Below, one piece after another: positions 1-12,900 of a stretch of DNA of 64,000 nt. A program made the position numbers and the translations under genes. The DNA comes from Undaria pinnatifida. Lineage: Eukaryota > Sar > Phaeophyceae > Laminariales > Alariaceae. How positions within the stretch are numbered: the first letter of the stretch is position 1; every line of letters starts with the position of its first letter. Below the pieces are notes generated by a model. That model was not told the DNA's origin and searched no databases. It saw nothing but the letters and a program-made list of their open reading frames with translations. The stretch spans positions 19,823,606-19,887,605 of the forward strand of contig JABAKD010000020.1 of assembly GCA_012845835.1 (NCBI GenBank). Reading direction: 5' to 3'.

Positions 1-808
1 ATTTTGTCAATCCACATGTATGCTAAACTATGTGCGTTGGTGCACTTAAGCTCGCACGAACGTGGGTGTCCCGCATATCGCTGTGCCAGATGCCTTCGAT
101 GACTAAGAAAAACGGGTTGTTGTGAAAGATAACACTGCTGGGCATCAAGACATCGAGCTATAAGCAAAGCATGTCGCCTTAGCAACAAAAGCGTTATAAA
201 AAAACGATACAACAAAATAATCAGGGGATTTTGGATGACGATGCATGAGGTACATGTTATCTCGCAGGCTCCGTAAGCCGTATGTGACCGCCCAAACCCC
301 AATCAATTAGTTCAAAGCCGTCATCGGACATGCAAGAAAATACGCCCCAGGTGCGGAAGCCGGCCTCACACGTGATTCTTAGTAGGATGCACCTCACCCT
401 TCATGTGACTCGCCGAGAACACCTCACGGCGCTTCGCGCTTGGTGCACGCGATGTCCGCCTGGTCGGCGAAAACCCGGCGTGCTCCGTCCCGGCATTGTA
501 GAAGTGCGAGGGTCATACCACCATGGTCATATCACTGTGATCTATGGTCCTAAGGACTACGACTATGCATGAAACAAGCACACCACCCCCAAACCCCAAT
601 CACGGCATCGAGCTAAAAGCGCCATGTATTACCAGGCTATGTATATATGTACACATACAAATATAGAGGAGTACATAATTAATTACTTCATGAATTCAGT
701 ATTTCCGATATTTTCAAGGGTGGTCGGCAACTAATATATTACCTGGTATGCAAAAGAGGGACGCAATATGGAACCAGCAACCAGTACGAACGTCTCCCAC
801 GGTCTCAC
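1..808. other. ABCA intron 15 (partial)
   Basis: This is downstream of exon 15 on the minus strand. Short GC-rich ORFs around 330-570 have no recognisable ABC motif, and no GxDPxSRR-type D-loop sequence is encoded in any frame. I see nothing else. Confidence 0.5.
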
Positions 809-963
809 CGGACGTTGGCTCGTCGAGGATGCACAAGGTCGGTGACCCTGTCAAGGCTAGCGCGACGCTCAGCTTTCGCTTCTGCCCGCCGGAGAGGTTC
901 GAGGACCTTGTGTGTTCCTTCTCCAGCAGACCCACTTCGCGAAGCTTCTTGGTCACCAATGGC
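809..963 (-). CDS. ABCA exon 15 (signature and Walker B)
   Basis: Encodes LREVGLLEKEH, then LSGGQKRKLSVALAL and LCILDEPTS. These are the ABC signature and Walker B with its catalytic Glu (E820). The donor GTGAGA leaves phase 1. The D-loop and switch His must be encoded to the left of position 1; I see no such exon in 1-808. Confidence 0.94.
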
Positions 964-3900
964 CTGGATGCAGGCGGGGGTTTGCACAGAGGAAAAGGCA
1001 AGTCGTGATGCCGTACACTATATTTACAACGTATACCGTTGTGGAGACAAAGAGACAGGTCCCCAGGTGAGGACTGACATGGAAAGGCCGCCCTAACAGC
1101 TCGTACAGCGGGAGAGTTGACGGCTGCGGTGGGGATAGTGGCAGTGCCGGCGGCGGTATTGTAACCACCTAAAACTAGCGTAGCCTGCGTGGTAGCGCTT
1201 GGAATGGAGCGTCATTAGGCCGCGGCGAGACAGGCCGCGACAACGAAGGGCAGAGCGGGCACGACACGCAGGCAAAATGAGGTGGCTTCGGTCTGCCACC
1301 AATAGGTCAATAAATCACTCCTCATCTAAATCAGCCCAACAACCTACCAGTCAAGCAATCGATCAATCAATCGGTCAATCAATCCCTCTATACATCCATC
1401 ATTCAACCAATCAACAATCAATCAATCAATCAACCAAGCCGTCAGCCATTTAATCAACCACTCAAACCCCCCAACCAATCAACCAATCAACCAATCAACA
1501 ACCCAATAAGTCAATCAACCAATCAACCAATCAGGCGACCAATCAACCAACCAATGAACCAAGCAATCAATGAACCAAGCAATCAGTGAACCAAGCAATC
1601 AATGAACCAAGCAATCAATGATCCAAGCAATCAATAAACCAAGCAATCAATGAACCGAGCAATCAATGAACCAAGCAATCAATGAACCAAGCAATCAATG
1701 AACCAAGCAATCAATGAACCGAGCAATCAATCATGTATGCTCATACGTGCAAAAAGGGGGGTTCGTTCGGTCTACCACCCAATCAACCAACCAATCGATC
1801 AACCAACCAATCAATCAACCAATCAACCAATCAATCAACCAATCACGCACTCAACCAACCAACCAACAGCCCCAACCAATTAACCAGTTACAGAAAATAA
1901 AACCAAGCAACCCATAAACCATTGCTTGGTTTGGTCAGCCACCCACCCCTTGAGGTCTTCGCGCATCCCCTTGATGTCCATGTACATCTCCAAGTGCTCC
2001 CTTGCCGTCAGCAGTGGCATCAGTGCGTCGTGCTGCGGGCAGATACCGATGTTCTGCCGCACCTGCATCACATAATTATCGTTTTTCGATAACATTCAAT
2101 AAAATAAACGGGATGGTGATTATTTTTTAGTTTTGGGGCGGAGATACGTTTTTCTGCCGTAATTCCTGCCAGGGTAAGTGATCATACCATACCATACCAT
2201 ACCATACCATACCATACCATACCATACCATACCATACCATACCATACCATACCATACCATACCATACCTATCATTTATGTGCTGGAAACATCCAACTTAG
2301 AAATTAAGTTCGACTACTCTGTATTATTGAGAGAGGAGAAGCGTTTTCTGCTGCTGTTCACACCAGGCTAATCCATAACTCGTGACCTCGTGATCTCGTG
2401 ATCTCGTGATAGCTGTGACATTGTCCGTCTTATTTTTTGTTCGATTTCACGAACCGCGCTACGACAGAAGTATAATACCAGGTAGCAGTTAGCAGTAAGC
2501 AGTAAGCAGTTAGCAGGTAGCAGTACCTTGTACCACTTTTGGGGTGACGGGGGGTCTTCAACCTATTAGCAACCTATGAGTAACCTATTAGTAACCTATT
2601 AGTAACCTATTAGTAACCTCTTAGTAACCTCTTAGTAACCTCTTAGTAACCTCTTAGTAACCTCTTAGTAACCTCTTAGTAACCTCTTAGTAACCTCTTA
2701 GTAACCTCTTAGTAACCTATTAACAAGATTGATAACATGGTCGGAATAACCATTCGTGTTTTCGCGATGTGAGTTCGTTTTGTACCCATTCATATATTAA
2801 TAGTATATTAGTATATTAGCATATTAGTATATTAATGGGGTTCTTCATCGGGCTTAACTTTCGTTTTTCACCAGAGCAGTCTTCAGGCCAATGCTATACT
2901 CGTAGGTGCTTTAGGTGCTTTAGGTGGGTGGAGCAAAGAGGTCTTCAAGCCACCACCCTCAGGAGGCAAATGGTCGTGCCATGTCATGTCACCTCGACCG
3001 TACCACGTATCTCATCAATACATCAATACATCAATGCATCAGTACATCAATACATCAATACATGAGTACATCAATACATCAATGCATGAATACATCAATA
3101 CATGCATGAATACATCAATACACTATTGTACCACTCTGAGAAGGTTAACGCCCATCTCGCGGCGATGACGGAGCAACCGTCTCTTCGCCTTGTACACTGT
3201 TTCTGCTGCAGGTTTGGCGTGCTGGCGTACCCCCCCCCCCCTCCTCCCCGCCCCGCAATTCGATTCCCGTTTCGGGTTGCAGCGGGAAAAAAAAACAAAA
3301 AAAGCCTGTTTTCTACCGCACACCTTGTACTCGCACACGTTCCTGTTTAAGGGCGAAAAATAACAAAAAATAGTCCGCGTCGTGAGCGGGTTGCGGCGCA
3401 ATAATAATAATTTCTCTTTGTTTTTAGACGGTTTCGCCATTTTAGCTTACCTTGTGCAAGCTGTCCCTAACGCTGTTCCCCCACACCACGGCATCTCCGC
3501 TGGTCGCCCCCAGCTGCCCCGTGAGCATCGAGATCGTTGTCGATTTGCCTGCACGTGAGATATTCATTTTCGCCGCGCCACATGAGCCGGCATGCCAGCT
3601 TCGAGGCCAGTTAACTGCAAAACAAAAACAACCTACACTCCTCGTACTTCCACGTAATGAAAAAAAAAAAAAAGCGGAGTGACGTTCCGGAGGTATTAAC
3701 CACCAATGAATTTCCTAAATAAAAACCCACAAGAAAAATAAAACTACAAAACATTTCTTGAAATATTTCCCTCCCCCCCAAAAAAAAAACAGTCGTCGAG
3801 AGGAGCACACGCGCGCCCGAGCATATACATCTCACCAGCACCGTTGTGTCCCAGCAGGCAAGTAATGTCCCCAGGAAGCAACCGCAGATCGAGCCCGGCA

Positions 3901-6900
3901 ACCGCCACTTTACTCCCGAACTCCTTCCTCAACCCCGCAATAACCACGCCCTGCCCCCCCTCCCCCCCTTCTTCCAGCGGCTCAAAGTCGGCGGGGTCAC
4001 CCTCGACCTCTCCCCCCCCGCGCACGACTCCCTCTTCTAGTAGAACGCCGCACGGTTCGCCAGAAGTGTCATGGTCGTCGTCGGTGTTGCTAACGGGAGC
4101 CCAGCGGCGGCTGCTCGGGGAGAAGCGCCTCCAGCGACTCGCCGTCCAGTTGAAAAGGGCTTGGGGGAGGGACGCGAGGAGCTTGAAGGGGTTTCGGGAC
4201 GTGCCAAACTCCGGGGGCACGACCTGATTGGCGCGTGTCAAGGGCCAACAGCCAACAGCCAACAGGGGAGGGAGGCGAGGGTCGGTAAATAATTGTTAAT
4301 ACATGAGTGTATCGACCCGTTTTTTTTTTCGTTTTCTTGTTTTCGTTTTCATTTTTCCGTTCTCTTTTGGTTGTTTGAAGTTTTGTAGGTGGAACTTTGA
4401 GTTCACATGAGCGATCTCCACTCACCTACATATTTTGTTGTTTTAAGTTCCGTTGAACGTTAGTTGAAGTTTAGCTGTTTAAACTTGGAACCTGAGGCAT
4501 ATGCGATATTTTTATTTTGTTATTTGAACTTCAGTTGACTTGACAACTACAAGCGAGAATAACAAGCCCGCTTCTGCGGCAACCAGCAAACGGAGACAAC
4601 GGAGACAACTTCAGAGGGGCTGTAAATGACAATAAACGGCGATTACAGCACTGGCAGTGGTCCCTCTGTAGTGCCGATTGAGTAGTGTCTGCTACCCGCA
4701 ATAACGCCTGTGAAATCGCTTGGCACAGACGGGAACAACCCGTAGTGGCAGTATGCGAAATAGTGCCGGTTTCCGCAATAATGCCGGCAATATAGAGGAA
4801 CTACTACTGCTGCTACCCGCAATAACGCCTGTGAAATCGCTTGGCACAGACGGGAACAACCCGTAGTGGCAGTAGGCGAAATAGTGCCGGTTTCCGCAAT
4901 AATGCCGGCAATATAGAGGAACTACTACTGCACTGTACATCATCGGCCATACAACGCACTACATGCCGGCAATATAAAGGAACTACTACTGCACTGTACA
5001 TCGGCCACACAACGCACTACAGTAGTATTCTAATAGTAGTATACTATTAAATTCTACTACTAGTATACTGTCAATAGTACAGGGAATTAGGGGATGAAAA
5101 ACTTGACTATACAGAGTGCACTCGTTCAGTTCGGTCTGGTCGGTGTTACTTGCTCATTAGTTTTCTTTACTGTTCTTCCATTTTTTGTCAGGCTATACCT
5201 GGGATATACATGCAGGTCATAAGCCATAAGTACACCTGTGTTCCCCCTTTCCCACCTACCTCGGTGTTGCTGCATGCTTCGTACACCTGGTATGAGGTCT
5301 GACGATGTGTGTTTGATCGTGTGTGATCGTTGCGTTGGACGTGGATGTCACTTCTGACGTACTTTTCAAGGTTGGCCTTGGGCCGTGACGTTTGGCGACT
5401 TTGGCGACGGTTTCAATACTGCACACTGCTGTATTTCTAACCCATCAATAGTGTTTTTCGCTGATTCTTCGAGGGTTGGGTTGGCCTTGGACTGTGACGT
5501 TCGACGGTTTCAATACTATTACTAGTATAATATGATTTACTACCCAAGTGGTATCTCGCAAACAAGCTACTAAAATACTCCGTATCAAAGACGCTTGAAA
5601 TACCTCAGTTCTCCTATTATGTCGCCAAGTGGGTGCATTTCTAAAGAGGTTATGCCTTTATCCCTTCTTTTAGCACCGCACTCCCGATATGGGGACAACA
5701 CACTTAAACATAGAATAGGATTATAATAGGATTAGACTATTAATAGTGTAGACTACTATTAACCTTCAGTTGGGAAAGGGTTTAACACACAACGCGGCGA
5801 AGACGCTCACATACCATATGTATCTCCGTCAATCAGCAGGCCACAAAAAGAACTGCCAACCTCCAATCACCGTCAATCTGTAGGCTAAACAGAACAATGC
5901 CAATCTCCAAACCCACAATCTCACCTTACGAGTATATACATGTACCTGGTATGATGTCACGCAAAAACGCCCTACTACGACGCCAATCTACCAGGAGGCC
6001 CAAAACACAGATTCCACTCCAATCTCACAATCCTACCTTAATATCCATGTGTCCGGTATCACAAAAGAACGCCGCACGCCGGCCGGCCGATACGTGCGCC
6101 ACACGAAAAAAAAGCCACTCTAATCTCGCAATCTCACCTTATCCAAGTACCACGCCAGAACGCCGTAGAGCGCGGCGTCGAGAAACATGATGCCGATTGA
6201 TGTGCGGAGAGAATACTCGCCCTCCGAATAGTTTCCCCACCCGGCGCCGATGTTGGCGTATTCGTAATCCGCGATGAAGTCCGCCCCAAACGTGAAGGCC
6301 GTGGGGGACAACAGCGACGCTAAAGTCTTCGACCTGAACAGGACATTGAAGAAAATGGAATAAACGAAAAAAGCATAAAAACCAAAACCAAAAGGTAAAA
6401 ATTAAACTAAAAAACGGGAACAAACACAAAAAAGACAAAAAGCTAAATTCGACAAAAAATAAAAATAAAAACGAGAAAAATTAGACCCAAAAAGAGAAAA
6501 ACGAAAAACGAAAAAGAAAAATTTAACACAACTAACAATAAAACATAAGACAGCGTCAATAAACCTTGACGTGCAGCCGTCAATAAACCTTGACGTACAG
6601 CCGCCAAGGAGCCTTGACGTACAGCCGTCACGGAACCTTGACTTACAGCCGTCACAGAAAGCCGTCACGGAACCTTGACATACAGCCGTCAAAAATCACT
6701 CCCCACAGTATCACGTCGGTTGACGGCATTCTTATCCCTTGACGGCCAGTGGTCAGTTATCAAGGGAACTCTCCACACGCCACACTAACACACTATTAAT
6801 AACACTAAAAGTGTAATATTTATCACATTTATTCTAAGGCGGTCTTTGACGGACCCAAACAAGACCGTCAAAACTATGACGGACGGACGGACACCAGGAG

Positions 6901-9900
6901 AAACGGAGCCCCCGACGGAAGTGGATGTTATCACCGTACCACGGAATGGTCTCGGGCCCCACCCCTCCGCCGGCACCTGTATCCTACCCCATCGGCCTCC
7001 TCCGGGTTTCCGTGCCATTGGGCAATGCCAGAAAACCATCGTAGAACTACCATAGGAATGCCAAATGATTTACCAAATTTGTCACAGCGTTACCAGAGAG
7101 GCATTATCTCACAATGGTACTAGCGCCATCGTACGGGATTAGCATACCGCAGGAGTGTCATGAGATTACCAAGGCTGTTACCAAGGCTATTACCAAGGCT
7201 ATTACAAAGGCTATTACCAAGGCTATTACCAAGACTAGTACCAAGCCTACGGTGTTGTAGAATGATTGTAGCATCATACCCCTATTTCCACCAGTCACAT
7301 CACTCTAATAGTACACTCTAATAGTAGACTCTAACAATACATACCACATAATGCCTCGCGGATAAGCATACTCGTGGTAGGCGATTGTTTCGGCGCAGCG
7401 TAAGCTTACCATTTCCACTGCGGATTCATTCGGAAAACTAACGGCACGAGAGCTTAAGGCCGCGAAGGAACATGGGAGTCACTCGCGGGGCGCAACCCCT
7501 AGCCCCTGCGAAAAAAAAAAAAAAAAAACTTACCCCCTAAGCCTGGCTACGATAGAGGGGAATCAACCATTGTTGTTTTTTTGTGCAAAAGTTCCTCAAT
7601 TTTTCGGAGGTTAAGACATGTCGTTCTTAACGCAAAAACTGATTTGGACAAAAAGAAAAACTGACTGCAATCACACCGGATGAAAAATCATCCCATGGCC
7701 TAGGTGAACAACGAGAATCATGCAAAAAACAAATGTCGGTATTATTTATTTATTTTCCGACAATGTTATTAATAGGCTAAGGAGCATGCCCCGTCAGTCA
7801 GAAAACATTTTCGCCAAAAAAAGGTATACCTATATCGTAGCACGCGTCAAGACCAAGGAATTACCTTCACACCGTGCACCAGAGGATTGCCGCAGGACCA
7901 CCAACTTATTGCCACAATACGGGATCACCGTGCAGTAGGAACATCATTCGTAAGACTACCGAAACCACTTACCTTGGCGCCTCGTGCCGGTTGGACCCGT
8001 AGAAAATGTACCGCGGCAGCACTCCGGCAAACAGCACGCACGGGGCCGCGATCGACGCAAGCTTAGCCTGACCAAGGGGACCAAGTCATCAAGGGGGCAA
8101 AATAGCATCACCGTCAGAATGCACCGCACCATCACCACCAGAATGCACCGGTGCACCGATGGTGCAAGTCAGTGGGTGGGATGGGGCTGGATGAGGCTCG
8201 CACCTCGCTCCTTGGCAGACAAGACGCGATATCACAGTACTTCAGCGGGCAAAATGCTGAAGGAAGGCAAGAAAGACGCATGCATGCTAGGCTAGGCTAT
8301 TCGCATGCCGCAGTACGACAGAGGTATACTTCTTTTTTTTTTGGATAAAAATATTTTGTGACTGACGGGGCAGGCTCCTGAACCCTCCTTAACCGTCCTT
8401 AACCCCTTTGCAACTGGAAACCCGTTTTAGGGGACAAAACTACTTGGATTTAGTATAGGGAGGGGTTCGGGGGCTCTAAAGGGGTTAATCCTCCTTACTG
8501 CCTTCACTACTGGAACTTCCTTTCTATTTACAAAATCACTTGAAGTTAGTATAGGGAGGGGTTTTGGGGCTCTAAACAGGTTAACCCTAACCCTTAATTA
8601 ACCCTATAAATAAAATGGTCGGAGCTTGGTCCCCTTTATTTAGCATTTAATTTCGTCGTACTTCCGAGTATTATAGTATCCCTATAGGCCATGGGATTTT
8701 TTTTTCTAAACAGCACCTTTTATTTGTCCCTACACTATTTTAATCAATCGACTTTTTGGCTGAGGTGTATAGAGCGCTATTAATCCCATTAGAGCCCCCA
8801 AATCCCTCCCTATACTAACTTCAAGTATGTTTGTAAAAAAAAAGGGTTTCCAGTGGTGAAGGCGTTAATAGCTCCCGAAGCGAAGGCAAAGAGGAAAGAG
8901 AGAGAGAGAGCTCCCCAAGCGAAGATTCGCGGGAAAAAAAAAAGAAAAAGAAAAAGTGCACCAACAATCGCCGCGTAGAATGCGTCGTCATTTTCGTCAT
9001 TTTGATACAAGTACTCTTGATAATTTTCGTCATTTGATAATTTTGAAAAATTTTCGTCATTTTCGGACCAAGCGTTTAATTGCACGTACGTGCAAGGTTT
9101 TCAGATTTGCACGTAAACTCAATACTGCCCCCCCCCTGCCGACCTCGAGAGCAGACCTTCAGCCCCCCAAAGGGTTGAGTTGGGGTCAGGGTTTAAGGGT
9201 TAGGGTTAGGGTCGGGGTTAGGGTCAGGTCTGGGGTCGGGTTGGTCTGGACAGCGCAACCGTCGTTTTGTGCGGACCTGCACATAGAGAGCCGCCATACA
9301 TAAATCACTATTGATTTTTACGTGCAAATCTAAAAAACCTTGCACGTACGTGCAACTTCGCGGGGGCTGTCATTTTCGTCATTTTCGTCATTTTCGTCAT
9401 TTTGATCATTAGAGGGTCGGCCATACTTCGAAGTACCATGTCAGCAATCGCCTTGCAGCACAAGGGGGACACCAAGAACACCCAAATATTCCGCCGCCTG
9501 GCCACAAGAGACACGCCGCACAAAACAAACTCACCACAATTTTTAAGACAGAAAAACACACTCATTCCCCTCTCCCACAAAAGAAAAAAAAAAACACGCT
9601 AAAGGTCAGAGACAACCATCAAACACCTACGGCTACGATTCAAGCAAAATCCGAGCAATCACTTTGGAGAAGAAGGAGGAGACCAAGAGGGCCATCCCAA
9701 CCTCGCTGAGCGTGAAGGACAGCATAAATACCACCAGCAAGCTGCCATCGGCAAGGGGCAGGAACGTCCACGACAGCAGCGCCGCCACAGTGATCGCGAT
9801 GAAGGTGAACACCGCCGCCCCCGTGGCCAGCCAGGAAAGCTCGTGGCTCCACGCTTTTAAGCCCATGATGCGCATCGTCTCTCGCACCTGCCGGTCGAAT

Positions 9901-12900
9901 GGATCCACGGGCAGGATACGAGAGCGAGGTCCCACCATACAGGACATCGTTGGCGTTCAGTTTGTAGAATGTGCCAGATTAAACGGGTTGAGGGGGCACG
10001 AGAGCGAGATCCCAATACATTCGATACCGCTGGTGTTCAGTGCGTAGATTGTGCAAGCTTAAGCACGTATTGCAAACTTTTAAGCAAAAATCAAGACGGA
10101 AAAAAATATCTTTTCAAATACATCCAACATACCGGTATTGTTTTTGTTTTCGCTTCTTTCAATCATACAATTTTTTCTCCAGGTCAACCCGCAAGAGGTT
10201 TACCCTCAAGCGCCCTTCTCGACAAATCGTGGTCACAGGTGTCTTCCCCTCTCTCCCCCCGATACATGCCTCCATTGTTACAGAGGATAGGGTTCAGCAT
10301 TCCCACTTGCCAGCTTTTTATGCTCGTCGATTTTCGTCGAAAACTTGCATGCCCCGGTAAATCATCATTTTGTCTTATCCACGTACAAAACTAACTGGGC
10401 TTTTCCACGGATCAGATCACTTTCTCGTGGGTCGGGTCGCCGGTTGAGGGTGACCCGACCTGACCCGTGAGATTTGAAAACCCTCCTGCCCGACCCGATC
10501 TGACCCGCGAGATTTCGAACACCCCCCCGATCCACCCCGACTCGCCCCTCGAGACCACTTTCGACTTTCTTCGACTTTCGATACCTCTAGACCCACCCGA
10601 CCGAAGGGACGGCTCGTGACCCACGAAAACCCCTGATAAATAAGCGGTCTCACTCACCCTGCTCTCTTTCTCCTCGACGATTCCTTTCACCATCCTTGAC
10701 AACGGGTACATCGTGCTCTGGTATCAACACCCATCCAAATAGACCGATAGACGCCGCGTAGCGCCACGTAGCGCCAACAGCGCCAACCGCCCGCCATGGC
10801 AACCCCGGGGAGGGACGCGGTTCGGTCATCACGGGTGTGATTCGGTCCATCACGGAGGGAGGGTTTCGACGAAAAGACGGAGCGGGAGCGAGGGAGGTGG
10901 GGTCATCACAGGGGGTTTGGACGAACAAACGGGCTAAAGCGAGGGACGGGGGGACGTGGAGCTTACATACCAGAGGGTAAAACACTAAGCGCGTACTTGC
11001 AAGAAGAAAACAACGACAAGTGAACATGTAAATGGACACTAAACCAGCAACAAAATATACCAAAAATGTAACAACGGCCCGAAAGACTTACAAAGGACAC
11101 TAAACGTACAAAAAGGACAGTACACGCCAAATACGTGAAAAGGGCAGCTTCAAAAGCGGCCCGTGGGTAGGTAGCAAGCGGTTTGGACGCATCGTGCGGC
11201 GCGACGTGAAACAGCAGGCGCTCGCAAAAACGAACAAAAAAAGGAGCAGCGCCTTGTGATGATGGGGTAGCAGGGTGCCGTTCTGTAACCCTCTCATACA
11301 CCACTGCAGAAACGATCCTACCTTTTGTTTTATATTTCTGTTTTTGCTCATCCCTTCTAGTATCTTCGCATTTTTCGTTCTCCTTCTCCATCCGTAGGCG
11401 TGCTTCAGATCTGGGGTTACATAAACAGCATCTTGTCCCCCCTCCCCACGAAGGCACGCGCTTTTATTTTATCCCGAGAAGACTCTACATGCTTTCTCCC
11501 CCCATCGACTCGCATCGACTCGCTGCAGAAACGGTCCTACTCCATTTTCAAGTATCTTGCCCCGAAACCGAGGGTGGAGCTATAATCGACTCGCATCGAC
11601 TTGCTGCAGAAACGGTTCCACTCTATTCTCAAGCATCTTGCCCCGAAACCGGGGGCGGAGTCATAAAAGGCTACCACCTGTGCTCTTCCACATGCCGCAT
11701 TCCACGGCACGGGAAGACACTTACTAAAAAAACGAGACCACTATTGCTTTCACCCGCATCCTCATAGCAAAAGCCCTCCAGTAAGCCTTCTCACCATCGT
11801 CATAGCAAGCCCCAACAGGTATCCCACGGCAGCGTAGAACAAATTCTGGTTGTACGCGGCGGTCGGAAACGGCACCCCGATAACGTTGGGCGGGACGCAC
11901 GCGAATTCATCTTCGGAACCATCTTCCGAACCTTCTTGGGACTGGTCCCCGGGAAGGGCGCGCTTGAACATGAAACGATCGAGGGTTGTCTGCAGGGTGA
12001 GGAAACCGCTGAGGTAGTACGACCGGAAGCTGTTTGCGGCGAAAGCGACGAGAGGGATAATAATGCAGGCCGGCGGATGGGGGGGGGTACTTATTTGTTG
12101 CTTGCCTTCGTCATTTGGCCATACCAATGACCACGCATCCCTTTTGAGACGGATCACCGTTCCTAGTCCCAATAGAGATACTTCCAACATTTTGGCGCTC
12201 ATTACGCTTCTTCCATATACTGCATTAAAAGGGCGAGAAAACCGCTGCTGAAGTTACTACGAACTGTGTTAGGGGGGAATGGGGAATTCTTCAATCCATG
12301 TAAATCTTGGGGCTTTGCGAATGTTTCGCAAGTAACACGACCGGAAGCTGTTCGTGGCGAGAGCCGTCAAGGGAAGGCGGATGCGGGGAAGGGGTACGAG
12401 GTCAGTGGCTTCACCGCCGCATGAGAGTTGCTCCTACAAGCTATCACACCCTGACGATGATTCACGTGCAGCATGATAACGCGCGCAGAATGATGACATA
12501 TGTACTGCTACACGCTCTTCCCAGCCCCGAATGATGACGCCATATGACAGATAGGGGAATACCACTTTTTGGCTATTAAGGAAATGCTTTCTGGATGACT
12601 GGGCCCCTTAAGCCCAAATGGTCTGAATGATATCCTTCTTATGTTGCAATATGGCCATTTTTTACACTTAGGCCATGGGTTTGGCCATCGTAGTGTATTA
12701 TTGCATGGGTTGCACCTTCAGCTTCCTGTATACTATTAATCAATCACTTGTCGGGTGGGGTACGTAGACTAGAGGTATAGAGTTGATGAAGTCACCAATA
12801 AACCCCGCAGGTAAAAAAACAATGGTTGGTGCACCGTTAGCATGACAGCACCGCATTATTAATAGTTAGCAGCATGACAGCACCGCACTTCACGTGCTGT

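Noticed and set aside
330-572. Next ABCA exon after Walker B
   Set aside because: GC-rich, but the minus strand does not encode a D-loop or switch-His motif in any frame.
9180-9240. Chromosome end (telomere)
   Set aside because: Only a few degenerate gggtta units, with genes and exons on both sides.
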